Source: an uncultured Agathobaculum sp.
GTDB lineage: Bacteria > Bacillota > Clostridia > Oscillospirales > Butyricicoccaceae
Direction of reading: 5' to 3'
DNA: 43,735 nucleotides
NCBI RefSeq assembly: GCF_944380975.1
Contig: NZ_CALWJK010000014.1
Location: forward strand, 1-43,735
Shown: positions 15,200 through 23,591 of the stretch, one piece after another
Numbering within the stretch: the first letter of the stretch is position 1
How the letters are laid out: every line of letters begins with the position of its first letter
Notes under the pieces: generated by a model
The model's input: only the letters and a program-made list of their open reading frames with translations
Database searches by the model: none
Told to the model about the DNA's origin: nothing
Made by a program: the position numbers and the translations under genes

Positions 15200-16024
15200 T
15201 CAATTTTCCAGGTCTACAATCGTTTTTTTGGCACAATCCACCAAATATTCACCCGAATCCGTCGCGATCTTCCAAGTCGGCGTAAGCTGTAAGCGGCGGT
15301 TGCTGTCCACCTCCATGCGGTAACCGACCGTCATGGATTCGATCCGTTTGACATCCTGCGCCCGCGCGGCAAACTCCAGCAGTGCATCCGCTGCATTGCA
15401 GGATACGCCGCTGCCCTGCACGGTGGTATACGGCGTGCCAAAGCTCCACAATCCGCTTAAAGCTACGTTACCATCCCCGTCAAACCGCAGCGTCAGCACA
15501 CGGTTGTGTACCGGCTGCCCCGCAACCGTCCCGGTCATGGCAACAGTCATACCGTCTGCCCGTGTAGAGCCATGCTCTACCTCCAGCCCCCAGCCGGATA
15601 ACAGCTGCCGCGCCAGCCGCAGCGCCGAGGAGGCGTCGTCGGGTGCCTCCCGCCCGATTGTGCATTCTGCTTCCACCGTGCCGTCTTCGTGCCACTCCAC
15701 CCGACCGGCATCGCTCTGGAACAGCACCGTGCCGTCCTCCTGCTCGGTGCGCTCGGCCGTCTCTCCCAGCATGGCCTGCGCGACCGCCTCTTCATCTGCG
15801 CGGCTGCGGTCGATCGACAGCGTCGGCAGCACCTTATCCTTGGGCAGCTGGAACGCATCATCCAGCTGCATGCCATATTCCTGTGTCAACGTGCGCAGAT
15901 CCGCCACCAGCTCTTCGCCACGCTGGTAGTCCTGCCATAGCTTTACACCGAAATTTCCAATCAGAAACAGGTTAACCGCCAGCAGAATGACGATCAGCAC
16001 ATTTTTTACTTTATCCCACTGCAA
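15200..16024 (-). CDS. walI: WalI (YycI)-like regulator of the WalK kinase
   Basis: 274 residues: a short cytoplasmic start, one membrane segment (about 8-26, VLIVILLAVNLFLIGNFGV), then a large extracellular domain ending TPTWKIATDSGEYLVDC. This is the YycI domain architecture. In Bacillus, WalI and WalH form a membrane complex with WalK that holds down its kinase activity (in S. aureus they activate it). The start is TTG at 16022-16024 with GGAGGTG seven bases upstream. It follows walH by 16 bases. Sequence similarity to YycI is moderate; context makes the call firm. Confidence 0.85.
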   Translation of the reverse strand: MQWDKVKNVLIVILLAVNLFLIGNFGVKLWQDYQRGEELVADLRTLTQEYGMQLDDAFQLPKDKVLPTLSIDRSRADEEAVAQAMLGETAERTEQEDGTVLFQSDAGRVEWHEDGTVEAECTIGREAPDDASSALRLARQLLSGWGLEVEHGSTRADGMTVAMTGTVAGQPVHNRVLTLRFDGDGNVALSGLWSFGTPYTTVQGSGVSCNAADALLEFAARAQDVKRIESMTVGYRMEVDSNRRLQLTPTWKIATDSGEYLVDCAKKTIVDLEN

Positions 16025-16040
16025 GCGGTCTCACCTCCTA

Positions 16041-17357
16041 TCAGTCTGCGTTTCTCAGATAGAAACGTGCGGGGGCGTAGCTTCCGTCGTCCTTTTCGCG
16101 ATAAGCCACCATGAGGCCACACGCCTCTCCCATCGCGCCCGCAGCCGCCTGCTTAGCCGGTAGAACGATGCGGCTGGTGTCCTGTGCAGAGAATCTCTGC
16201 AAACGGACCGTTGCGGAAACCAGCGCGCCGTCCTCGAACGCGAAGGTCGCAAAATCGCTTTCTCCCAACACCGGCACACCGCCGTACATCTGCATAAAGA
16301 CCAGCGTGGTCTGTCCATCCTCCTGCCCGACTGCATACAGGGACGCATGCGTATTGGTTTCGGCCACCCGCAGCGCCGCATCCAAAACCAGACGAGCGCA
16401 GTCCATTTGTGCGTCAAGTGCGGATTGGCCGCTGACTTCGCCCTCTTCATAGGCGCGCACCGTGGTATTCTCCGCCGAGGCAGCGTATTGCAGCAAGCCC
16501 GTAGCGCTTACGCGCAGCGTACTCACGTTATCAATGAACACGCGGACCTCATCATTTTGTTCGGCATAAAAATCCGCATAGGCTGTGAACCCGAACGCTT
16601 GCAGCAGCTCTTCCAGCCCGGTTCCGCTGCGCGTGGAAAACAGATCGATTGGCTCATTGCGCAGCAGCGGAAGGGACAGGGTTTCGCTGTCAAACAGCAA
16701 CGTTTCCGGATACACCGCATATGACTCACCAGAAAACTTGCAGGGCTGCCCACGAAACGCATGCTGCGCGCTTTCCAGCACGCTTTTATCCGCCTTTGCC
16801 GCAGCCATATACAGCGCACCATCCGAAGTGCGCACAAACAGCTGCTCGGAACCAGCCGCATAGATCAGCGCTTCTACATAGACCTCGCTGCCATCTTTCC
16901 AGTTGCCGCCCATCCAGCCTGCAATTGCTCCCAGCGGGATTGCACCATGATAGCGCAATTCAGCGTAATCCCCGGCGCGCAGCGCAGCGTTCAGCTCGTC
17001 CTCACTGGCAGGAGCCAGCTCTTCGCCCGTCAGCACCTGCGCCCACAGGTCACGCACGGAAGCAACCGCCGCATCCATATCCGTCACATTATACTGCACG
17101 CCATACAGCTGCCCGTCCACAGTCAGCGCAAGCTGCACCGGTTCGGCGGCAGCTACACCGGACGAGCGCAGCTCATAGCCCACCGCGCCGCCAAATAACT
17201 GGTCGTGCGCACGCCGCAGCAGACTGTCCGCCGGCATCTGAGCCACATTCAGCCCGGTCAGCCAGTTAGCAGCGCACAGCGTCAGAAGCAGCAGCACCAG
17301 AACGATCAGCGACACATTTTTCGCCGTATTTTTGACCGACCGCTCCGCGCCTCTCAT
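16041..17357 (-). CDS. walH: WalH (YycH)-like regulator of the WalK kinase
   Basis: 438 residues, close to Bacillus YycH. A basic N-terminus is followed by a single membrane segment (about 15-35, VSLIVLVLLLLTLCAANWL) and a long extracellular region without Cys-rich or enzymatic motifs. It overlaps walK by ATGA and is followed by walI, the exact order of walRKHI loci. WalH and WalI act together on WalK through membrane contacts. The assignment rests mainly on architecture and position, since the primary sequence of YycH is poorly conserved. Confidence 0.83.
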   Translation of the reverse strand: MRGAERSVKNTAKNVSLIVLVLLLLTLCAANWLTGLNVAQMPADSLLRRAHDQLFGGAVGYELRSSGVAAAEPVQLALTVDGQLYGVQYNVTDMDAAVASVRDLWAQVLTGEELAPASEDELNAALRAGDYAELRYHGAIPLGAIAGWMGGNWKDGSEVYVEALIYAAGSEQLFVRTSDGALYMAAAKADKSVLESAQHAFRGQPCKFSGESYAVYPETLLFDSETLSLPLLRNEPIDLFSTRSGTGLEELLQAFGFTAYADFYAEQNDEVRVFIDNVSTLRVSATGLLQYAASAENTTVRAYEEGEVSGQSALDAQMDCARLVLDAALRVAETNTHASLYAVGQEDGQTTLVFMQMYGGVPVLGESDFATFAFEDGALVSATVRLQRFSAQDTSRIVLPAKQAAAGAMGEACGLMVAYREKDDGSYAPARFYLRNAD

Positions 17358-19132
17358 ACCGGCCCCTCCTCGCTGTTCGGGGCCAGGTTGGTCGGCAGCG
17401 TGATCGTCACAGTCGTCCCCTTGCCATATTCGCTGGCCAGCGCGATCTTGCCCTCATGCTGCTCGACGATCTCCTTGGCAATCGCAAGGCCGAGGCCAGT
17501 GCCGCCGGCGGCGCGGCTGCGCGCCTTATCCACACGGTAAAAGCGCTCAAACAGGCGCGGCACGTCGGCCGCTGGAATACCCACGCCGTCATCCTCCACT
17601 GTGATGCGCACTCGGTTTTCCGTCGGTACGCAAGCCGACAGGCGGATATGCCCGCCCAACGGCGTATATTTGACCGCGTTGGACAGGATGTTCACCACAA
17701 CCTGCTCGATACGCTCTCGGTCACCCACAATGGACGGCAGCGTATCCGGTGCATCCACGATCATCTCATGGCCGTTATCCTGTACAGTCAAACGCATCGC
17801 ATTAGCCACCTTCTGGAGCAGATCGGACAGCGAAAACCGCGTCATGCGCAGCTCCATCCGGCCGTAATCCAGCTTAGACAGCGTCAGAAGATCGGTCACG
17901 ATGCGCGCCATGCGCTCGGATTCGCTCGAAATAACGCCCAAAAACTGCTTTTCCGTGTCGATTGGAATATCGCCCGCAGCATCCAGCAGCGTTTCGGTAT
18001 AGGAACGGATGTTGGTCAGTGGGGTACGCAGCTCATGCGACACATTGGCGACAAATTCGCGCCGCGCATCGTCCAGACGGCGCTGCTCGGTGATGTCGTG
18101 GATGACGGCAATCACGCCGCCCTCGCCATCCAGCGCACCGTAAGGCGCAAGCGTGACCGACAGCACGCGGTCGCGCCGCGTGATCTCGCTGGTCAGGAAG
18201 CTGCGCATGGCCGTCTCATCCGAACTGACCATATCCAGATCGGCAAAGATCTCGTCAAAGGTCAGCTGATCCTCCATGCGCACGCCCAGCATATTTTCGG
18301 TCGCAGGGTTCATGTGGATCAGCCGTCCATCCGTCGTAAAGGCGGCCACGCCGTCCGTCATGTGCAGGAACAGCGTATTGAGCTTATCGCGCTCGCCCTG
18401 CACCTCGCCGACCGTGCTTTTGAGCTGCCGCGCCATGTAGTTGAACGAGCGCGTCAATTCGCCGATCTCGTCGGACGACTGTACGCCCAGATCCTGATCG
18501 AAATTACCCTCTGCGATCGACCGTGCGCCCTCGGTGATGCGCTCGATCGGAGTGGTGATGGTTTTGCTGAGCAAAAAGGACAGCAAAATCGCCGCAAGCA
18601 GGCCGAACATCATCGCCTGCATGACGATTTGGAAAAAGCGCCATGACAGGTCGGAGATCTCGCTTTTGTCATCCGTGATGTACACGATGTAATCCACGCT
18701 GCCGTCGCCCTCCTTGTCGATGGGCACGGCAATATCCATCATGCTGTCAGATACGGACGAGCGCGCGCCAAGCTCACCAGCCATGGCAGCGACAATGTTG
18801 CTCGTCCGCGTCAGCGTGATGTTGGGGTTTGAGCCTTCCAGATACCGGCCCTCGGCATCCAGAATATAATAATTGCGGTAATCGTCAATGCCCAGCGCGC
18901 TTTCCCGCGCCTCTATGACGGTCTGCAAACCGGGCGCACCCTGCTCGGCCGCCGCTTCCTTGAGGGAATCCATCGTGCTCGATTGGTTGAACACGTTCTG
19001 CATTTGCTCATAGAAGCTGTCCAGATAAAACGTATTGACGCTGTTGATGAGGAACGTGCCCACCACTGCCATGACCGATATGATCATCAGCACCAGAATC
19101 AGCACCAGCTTCATGTGTAAGGAACGAAACAA
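17354..19132 (-). CDS. walK: Sensor histidine kinase WalK
   Basis: 592 residues. Domain order: TM1 (about 8-28), extracellular sensor (about 30-165), TM2 (ending at KTITTPI), HAMP, PAS (LHMTDGVAAFTTDGRLIHMNP), HisKA with the phospho-accepting His in FVANVSHELRTPL, then HATPase with N box NILSNAVKYTP, G1 DDGVGIP, F box LFERFYRVD and G2 GGTGLGLAIAKEIVEQHEG. WalK senses cell-wall state (lipid II or hydrolysis products in studied species) and phosphorylates WalR. I chose the TTG at 19130-19132 with GGAGGT six bases ahead, giving LFRSLHMKLVLI, which matches WalK N-termini; an ATG at 19202-19204 lacks a ribosome binding site. Confidence 0.93.
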   Translation of the reverse strand: MFRSLHMKLVLILVLMIISVMAVVGTFLINSVNTFYLDSFYEQMQNVFNQSSTMDSLKEAAAEQGAPGLQTVIEARESALGIDDYRNYYILDAEGRYLEGSNPNITLTRTSNIVAAMAGELGARSSVSDSMMDIAVPIDKEGDGSVDYIVYITDDKSEISDLSWRFFQIVMQAMMFGLLAAILLSFLLSKTITTPIERITEGARSIAEGNFDQDLGVQSSDEIGELTRSFNYMARQLKSTVGEVQGERDKLNTLFLHMTDGVAAFTTDGRLIHMNPATENMLGVRMEDQLTFDEIFADLDMVSSDETAMRSFLTSEITRRDRVLSVTLAPYGALDGEGGVIAVIHDITEQRRLDDARREFVANVSHELRTPLTNIRSYTETLLDAAGDIPIDTEKQFLGVISSESERMARIVTDLLTLSKLDYGRMELRMTRFSLSDLLQKVANAMRLTVQDNGHEMIVDAPDTLPSIVGDRERIEQVVVNILSNAVKYTPLGGHIRLSACVPTENRVRITVEDDGVGIPAADVPRLFERFYRVDKARSRAAGGTGLGLAIAKEIVEQHEGKIALASEYGKGTTVTITLPTNLAPNSEEGPV

Positions 19133-19207
19133 AACAACACCTCCGGCGTGCGGAGCGCAGCCGCGCCGTTTTTCTCTGTATCCCGTGCGCGTGGCACGGT
19201 TCATCCG

Positions 19208-19900
19208 TTATTCATCGCTGAAATAATAGCCCATGCCGCGTTTGGTCATGATATAGCGCGGGCTGGCGGGCTGGTCCTCTACCTTTTCGCGCAGGCGGCG
19301 GATCGCCACATCGACCGCGCGCAGATCGCCGTAATAATCATAGCCCCAGACCTTCTCCATCAGCTCCTCGCGCGAAAACACGCGGCCGGGGGCTGCGGAC
19401 AGGAAGCAAAGGATATCAAATTCACGCGCGGACAATTCCAGCGCCCGCCCGTTTTTATACACCATGCCGTTGTCACGCGAAATACGCAGGCCGCCGCCCG
19501 AAGGCACCGCAGGCTTTTCCCGCTCCTCCCCAGACAGCGTGCGCCGCATGTTCGCTTTGACGCGCGCCATCAGCTCGCGCATGGAAAACGGCTTAGTGAT
19601 ATAGTCGTCCGCGCCCAGTTCCAGACCGAGCACCTTATCGGTTTCCTCTTCGCGGGCGGTCAGCATGATGATCGGGGTATCCTGCTTTTCGCGGATGTGC
19701 CCAAGCACTTCAAAACCGTCCATCGAAGGCAGCATCACATCCAGCAGGATCAGGTCGGGCGCGTCCTCCAAAGCGGCGCGCAAACCGTCCGCACCGTCAT
19801 ACGCGACCATCGTATCGTATCCTTCGCGCTGGAGATTGAACACCAGAATGTCCGCAATCGCTTTTTCGTCCTCAACGACCAGAATTTTTTTCTTATCCAT
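19208..19900 (-). CDS. walR: Response regulator WalR
   Basis: 230 residues. An OmpR/PhoB-type regulator: receiver with acidic pocket (VVEDEK) and phosphoacceptor Asp54 in LILLDVMLPSMDG, Lys in TKPFSMRE, and a winged helix C-terminal domain ending VDVAIRRLREKVED and TKRGMGYYF, the WalR/YycF signature. WalR controls autolysin and wall-remodelling genes and is essential in many Firmicutes. Start ATG with AAGGAGG. It is 43 bases downstream of the Nudix gene, with no promoter visible in that gap, so it may be read from the GH13-Nudix unit or from a promoter inside the Nudix gene. Confidence 0.95.
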   Translation of the reverse strand: MDKKKILVVEDEKAIADILVFNLQREGYDTMVAYDGADGLRAALEDAPDLILLDVMLPSMDGFEVLGHIREKQDTPIIMLTAREEETDKVLGLELGADDYITKPFSMRELMARVKANMRRTLSGEEREKPAVPSGGGLRISRDNGMVYKNGRALELSAREFDILCFLSAAPGRVFSREELMEKVWGYDYYGDLRAVDVAIRRLREKVEDQPASPRYIMTKRGMGYYFSDE

Positions 19901-19943
19901 AAATGACCTCCTTCACAGAGGGTTGACGGGTGCTGCGTTCGGA

Positions 19944-20486
19944 TCAGTACAGCCCCTTGAGCTTGGCGCGGTACAGCGCAACCACGGTCTTGGCGTCGCG
20001 AATCTCGTCACGCTCGACCATGGCTTCCACCTCGGCCAGCGGCAGCCGCACCACCTCGACAAATTCATCCTCATCCGGCTGCATTTCGCCTTCAGTCAGG
20101 TCGAGCGCCGCAAACAGGTGCACGACCTCGGTCAGAAAACCCGGAGAGGGGTATTCGCAGCCGAGCGGCACCAGACGCCCTGCCGTGCAGCCGGTTTCTT
20201 CCTTCAGCTCGCGCGCGCCGCAGTCGGCAATACTCTCCCCTTCGCCGTGATCCAGCTTGCCCGCCGGGATCTCCAGCAGCTCCGTATCATACGGGTAGCG
20301 GAACTGCCGCACCAGAATCACATTGCCGTCGCGGTCAATCGGCAGCACACCCACGCCGCCGACATGCTCGCACACCTCGCGCTGCGCAGTTTTGCCGTTG
20401 GGGAGAAGCGCCTCGTCCAGTCGTGCCTTCATAATCTTCCCTTCGAAAAAATATCGATGGGAGAGCTGTTTTTCGCGCATATTCAT
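19944..20486 (-). CDS. nudF: Nudix hydrolase, ADP-ribose pyrophosphatase type
   Basis: 180 residues. The full Nudix box is present: G-x5-E-x7-REL-x-EE-x-G (GKLDHGEGESIADCGAREL then KEETGC), followed by the SPGFLTE motif seen in ADP-ribose pyrophosphatases. It would hydrolyse ADP-ribose (or ADP-glucose, a glycogen precursor used by the GlgC/GlgA enzymes in this window) to AMP and a sugar phosphate. Start ATG at 20484-20486, with AAGAGGT upstream. It lies between a GH13 glycosidase and walR in a co-oriented run. The exact substrate is inferred from family. Confidence 0.88.
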   Translation of the reverse strand: MNMREKQLSHRYFFEGKIMKARLDEALLPNGKTAQREVCEHVGGVGVLPIDRDGNVILVRQFRYPYDTELLEIPAGKLDHGEGESIADCGARELKEETGCTAGRLVPLGCEYPSPGFLTEVVHLFAALDLTEGEMQPDEDEFVEVVRLPLAEVEAMVERDEIRDAKTVVALYRAKLKGLY

Positions 20487-20503
20487 CCTAATCTACCTCT
20501 TTT

Positions 20504-22408
20504 CTACGGTGTGCCGAAGCAGCGCAGCACATAGGCAGCCTCCGGCGGCACCGAAATGTGCACACCGTGGCTGTCTGCGTCCTCAAATCCCGTTCCGCTG
20601 AGCATATCCACCGCGTAAACCGCCTGCACACAGGTGCGGATATGATGATGGCCGCGGTTGACGATCACCATCATGCGGGACGTATCGCTCACGCGCTCAT
20701 ATTGCAGCAGCGCGCCGTGGCAGCGCACAAAATGCAGGTCGCCGTCCGCCAGCGTGTTGCTGTCCGCGCGCAGTGCGCACAGGCGGCGGTAGAACGCGAG
20801 CAGCTCGCGGTCCTCCTGCCCCCACGGATACGTCCGACGGTTGAACGGGTCCTCAAACCCCTGCCGTCCGGCCTCATCGCCGTAATAAATGGTGGGCGAG
20901 CCCGGCATGGTGAACTGAATGACCGCCGCCAGGCGCAGCTTGCGCAGCGCATTCGCCAACCGGTCGGGCGGCAGCTCATACTGCGCGCGCCCGTCGCGGT
21001 CCATCTTCCATTCCTCGTCTGAAACACCCAGCAAAGTCAGCGCGCGCGCCGTATCATGCGTGCCGATGACATTCATTAGGTTATAAAACACATCGCGCGG
21101 ATAATTTTCGCGGATGCATTCCATGGTTTCTGCGAAATGCTCCGCTGTTCCGCCGTTCAGGAACGACAAAATCGCGTCGCGCAGCGGATAGTTCATGACG
21201 CTATCCAGCTCACCGCCCTGAAAATACTTACGGCGCTCGGAGTAGGCGATTTTGTTGGAAGCGTCCTCCCAAACCTCACCGATGACCAGCGCATCCGCTT
21301 TTTCCCGCTTGGCTGCGGCATTGAGTTTCTGAATGAAGGCATCGGGCAGCTCGTCGGCCACATCCAGCCGCCAGCCGGACGCACCCAGCCGCAGCCAGCG
21401 GCGCACGACGCTGTCCTCGCTCTCAATGATATAGTCGAGATAGCTTTCGTCCATCTCGCGCACCTGCGGCAGCGTATAGATGCCCCACCATGAGCCGTAT
21501 TTGTCCGGCCACTCCTGAAAATCGTACCAACGGTAATAGGGCGAATCCTGCGACTGATGCGCCCCAACGCTGTTGTATCTGCCACGGGCATTGAAGTAGC
21601 GGCTGTCATAGCCAGTGTGGTTGAACACACCGTCCAGCACCACCCGCATGCCGCGCGCAGCAGCTTGCTCACACAGCCTTCGGAAATCCTCCTCGCTGCC
21701 GAACAGCGGGTCGATGCGCTTGTAGTCGCCCGTGTCATAGCGGTGGTTGGAATACGCCTGAAACATCGGATTGAAATAGATGGTGGTCACATGCAGGCTT
21801 TCCAGATAATCCAGCTTGCTGATGACCCCGCGCAGCGTGCCGCCGAAAAAGTCATTATTGAGGATCTCGCCGTTCTCATCCGGCCGGTAAACCGGGATAT
21901 CGTCCCAGTTTTCGTGCAGCACGCGCGGCGCAATCCCTTCTCCCTCGGGCTGGACGGGCATTTTATCCCGGCAGAAACGGTCAGGAAAAATATTATAGGT
22001 GATGCCTCGGCCAAACCAGCGCGGCGGCTGGTAGCCCGGATCATACACGGTCAGCTGGTACTTGTCGCCCAGCGTGTCAATGATCTCCGCGCGTCCGGCA
22101 TAGCCGCGCGCGCAATAGCGCGGGCCGTCCGCTGTATCCATGGTGAAGTAATACCAGTACAAACCCGGATGGGACGGCGTAAAGCTGGTTGTATAGTGAT
22201 CGCGCGCACCGGCCAGACCGTACCAGCGCATCGAGAACGCCTCCGGCTCCTTGCCGTCCTCCTCCACCCAGAGGGTGATATGCTCCGTACCGTGTTCGCG
22301 CTTCGGATAGGTGGAAAACTCAACCGTCTGTCCGGCAGGCACCGCGCCATACGGCGCTTTGCAGGCCAGACTGCGGGAGTGAAACACACAATCGGGAATG
22401 GTATTCAA
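20504..22408 (-). CDS. GH13 alpha-glycosidase (neopullulanase / cyclomaltodextrinase type)
   Basis: About 634 residues. An N-terminal beta-sandwich like CBM34 (about 1-125) precedes the GH13 barrel with GMRVVLDGVFNHTG, the nucleophile Asp in WRLDVADELPDAF, the acid/base Glu in VIGEVWED, and GTHDTAR. This pattern fits neopullulanases and maltogenic amylases that cleave alpha-1,4 and some alpha-1,6 bonds in maltodextrins. No signal peptide, so probably cytoplasmic. TTG at 22406-22408 with GGGGGA upstream is preferred; the ATG six codons earlier (22424-22426) lies only about 10 bases after the predicted transcription start. First gene of a run leading into nudF-walRKHI. Confidence 0.9.
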   Translation of the reverse strand: MNTIPDCVFHSRSLACKAPYGAVPAGQTVEFSTYPKREHGTEHITLWVEEDGKEPEAFSMRWYGLAGARDHYTTSFTPSHPGLYWYYFTMDTADGPRYCARGYAGRAEIIDTLGDKYQLTVYDPGYQPPRWFGRGITYNIFPDRFCRDKMPVQPEGEGIAPRVLHENWDDIPVYRPDENGEILNNDFFGGTLRGVISKLDYLESLHVTTIYFNPMFQAYSNHRYDTGDYKRIDPLFGSEEDFRRLCEQAAARGMRVVLDGVFNHTGYDSRYFNARGRYNSVGAHQSQDSPYYRWYDFQEWPDKYGSWWGIYTLPQVREMDESYLDYIIESEDSVVRRWLRLGASGWRLDVADELPDAFIQKLNAAAKREKADALVIGEVWEDASNKIAYSERRKYFQGGELDSVMNYPLRDAILSFLNGGTAEHFAETMECIRENYPRDVFYNLMNVIGTHDTARALTLLGVSDEEWKMDRDGRAQYELPPDRLANALRKLRLAAVIQFTMPGSPTIYYGDEAGRQGFEDPFNRRTYPWGQEDRELLAFYRRLCALRADSNTLADGDLHFVRCHGALLQYERVSDTSRMMVIVNRGHHHIRTCVQAVYAVDMLSGTGFEDADSHGVHISVPPEAAYVLRCFGTP

Positions 22409-22441
22409 AAAATTTCCCCCAAACATAAAAACTCTTTATAT

Positions 22442-22470
22442 AGTATAGCACGAACTACACGCAAGGTAAA
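22442..22470 (-). promoter_or_regulatory. Promoter of the GH13 gene (and possibly nudF-walRKHI)
   Basis: Minus-strand TTTACC (22465-22470), 17-base spacer, TATACT (22442-22447). Transcription would start near 22435, leaving about 27 bases to the TTG start. Confidence 0.72.
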
Positions 22471-22638
22471 CAAAAAACGCTTTTAGAGCACCGCCACATC
22501 CCATCTGCCGCCGCTGCAACCCCGCACTGGCATTTACACCCGCCCTTTCATACTATGATAACAGCCGCCGGTGCGCTGTTTGTCCATCCCTGGCCAAAAG
22601 GCGGCGGTCCGAAACGATGAAAGGAGGTTTTTTCATCC

Positions 22639-22908
22639 ATGAATCTGCGTGTCCGTCTCAAAAACCCAGTGTTCTGGATGCAGCTTTTGCTGGGTATTTC
22701 CGCTACCATGCTGACCTATGCCAGCCTGACCGCTTCCGATATGACCAGCTGGGGCGCGGTTTGGGATGTCGTCCGTCAGGCGATCAGCAACCCATACTGT
22801 CTTTTTCTGATTGCGTCCAATATCTGGAGTGCACTGAACGACCCGACTACCAGTGGTCTGACCGATTCCGACCGTGTGCGGCAATATGATAAGCCGCTGG
22901 AAAAGTGA
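22639..22908 (+). CDS. Holin of the phage phiLC3 type, standing alone
   Basis: 89 residues. MNLRVRLKNPVFWMQL at the start and NDPTTSGLTDSDRVRQYDKP at the end match the conserved ends of phiLC3-family holins; two hydrophobic segments (about 12-33 and 51-66) lie between. Phage holins of this type make membrane lesions that release endolysin. No endolysin, tail or other phage gene is near, so this is a chromosomal orphan, perhaps domesticated. AAAGGAGG is 10 bases before the ATG. The 200-base upstream gap has no clean sigma-A promoter; CATACTAT near 22550 is a weak sporulation-sigma-like hint only. It ends at a bidirectional terminator. Confidence 0.85.
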   Translation: MNLRVRLKNPVFWMQLLLGISATMLTYASLTASDMTSWGAVWDVVRQAISNPYCLFLIASNIWSALNDPTTSGLTDSDRVRQYDKPLEK

Positions 22909-22924
22909 ACCCATACACTACTGC

Positions 22925-22963
22925 AAAACGGGGGCCGGCTTTGCAGCCACGCCCCCGTTTTTT
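22925..22963. terminator. Bidirectional terminator between holin and carD-like gene
   Basis: An 11-bp perfect stem AAAACGGGGGC (22925-22935) with GCCCCCGTTTT (22951-22961). T runs occur on both strands, so it serves the plus-strand holin and the minus-strand CarD-like gene, whose stop codon touches it. Confidence 0.88.
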
Positions 22964-23475
22964 CATGCTTTTTTCGTATCTTTCTTGTACTGCGCAATCG
23001 TATGCGCAATGTACGGCTGCACTTCGCCGAGCGGAATGCCGAGCGCAACCGCCAGTTCCCCATGCAGGAGATCCTCCGCCCGCTTGCGGTAACGCTGGTC
23101 AACCTGACTGACACGCCGTCCGCTGCGACGGGATTTGGCATAGACCGTCTTGATGAGCTGCACCAGCTCACGGCAGTCGTGGCTTTGCAGCACCGCCTGG
23201 TAGTGCTCGCTCGACATGCGCATACTGTGCGAAGTGAAGCCATCCAGCTCAATGGTCGGAATGGTCTGGATCAGCTGTTCCGCCTGTGCGCGCGAAATGA
23301 CTGGCCACGTGAACACCGAGGAATCCACGGGGACATAGATGGTCTCCGTTCCGGAAACAGGCGTGAGCGTATAATACGGCTTATCCTCCTCCGTATCAAA
23401 GGGCGGTTTACCGACCGCCTCCACCCGGCAGACACCACTGGTTCCGTAAACGATAAATTCCCCCGCCTGATACAT
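22963..23475 (-). CDS. CarD/CdnL-family RNA polymerase-binding regulator
   Basis: 170 residues. The N-terminal half is a CarD/TRCF RNA-polymerase interaction domain (MYQAGEFIVYGTSGVCRV, then YYTLTPV and ETIYVPVDS); the C-terminal half is helical and basic (SRRSGRRVSQVDQRYRKRAE). CarD-type proteins bind the beta subunit and stabilise open promoter complexes, often at rRNA promoters. The ATG at 23473-23475 has GAGGAGG six bases ahead; a start five codons earlier would fall on the binding site itself. The leader contains two hairpins, and a promoter is at 23554-23583. Which genes it controls is unknown. Confidence 0.9.
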   Translation of the reverse strand: MYQAGEFIVYGTSGVCRVEAVGKPPFDTEEDKPYYTLTPVSGTETIYVPVDSSVFTWPVISRAQAEQLIQTIPTIELDGFTSHSMRMSSEHYQAVLQSHDCRELVQLIKTVYAKSRRSGRRVSQVDQRYRKRAEDLLHGELAVALGIPLGEVQPYIAHTIAQYKKDTKKA

Positions 23476-23492
23476 GGTACTCCTCCTCACTG

Positions 23493-23530
23493 TGCCGAAA
23501 CGCGACGGCAGGCAGCGTTTTCACGCTGCC
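23493..23530 (-). promoter_or_regulatory. Two tandem hairpins in the carD-like leader
   Basis: Read on the minus strand: an 8-bp perfect stem with GAAA tetraloop (GGCAGCGT / ACGCTGCC, 23511-23530), immediately followed by TGCCG / CGGCA (23493-23510 in all). Both lie in the untranslated leader, just before the ribosome binding site. They may stabilise the mRNA or bind protein; no known riboswitch was recognised. Confidence 0.45.
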
Positions 23531-23553
23531 GCCCACTACTTTCTCTTAAGATA

Positions 23554-23583
23554 ATGATAGCACATTTTGCAGAGAAATGTAAG
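23554..23583 (-). promoter_or_regulatory. Promoter of the carD-like gene
   Basis: Minus-strand CTTACA (23578-23583), 18-base spacer, TATCAT (23554-23559). It gives a leader of about 70 bases with two hairpins. Confidence 0.6.
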
Positions 23584-23591
23584 AAAATTTT

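Noticed and set aside
22530-22560. Possible sporulation (SigE-like) promoter before the holin
   Set aside because: CATACTAT matches a -10 fairly well, but there is no acceptable -35 at the right distance; kept only as a hint in the holin entry.
22409-23591. Prophage remnant around the holin
   Set aside because: No lysin, integrase, tail gene or attachment repeats are visible; the neighbours are ordinary bacterial genes.
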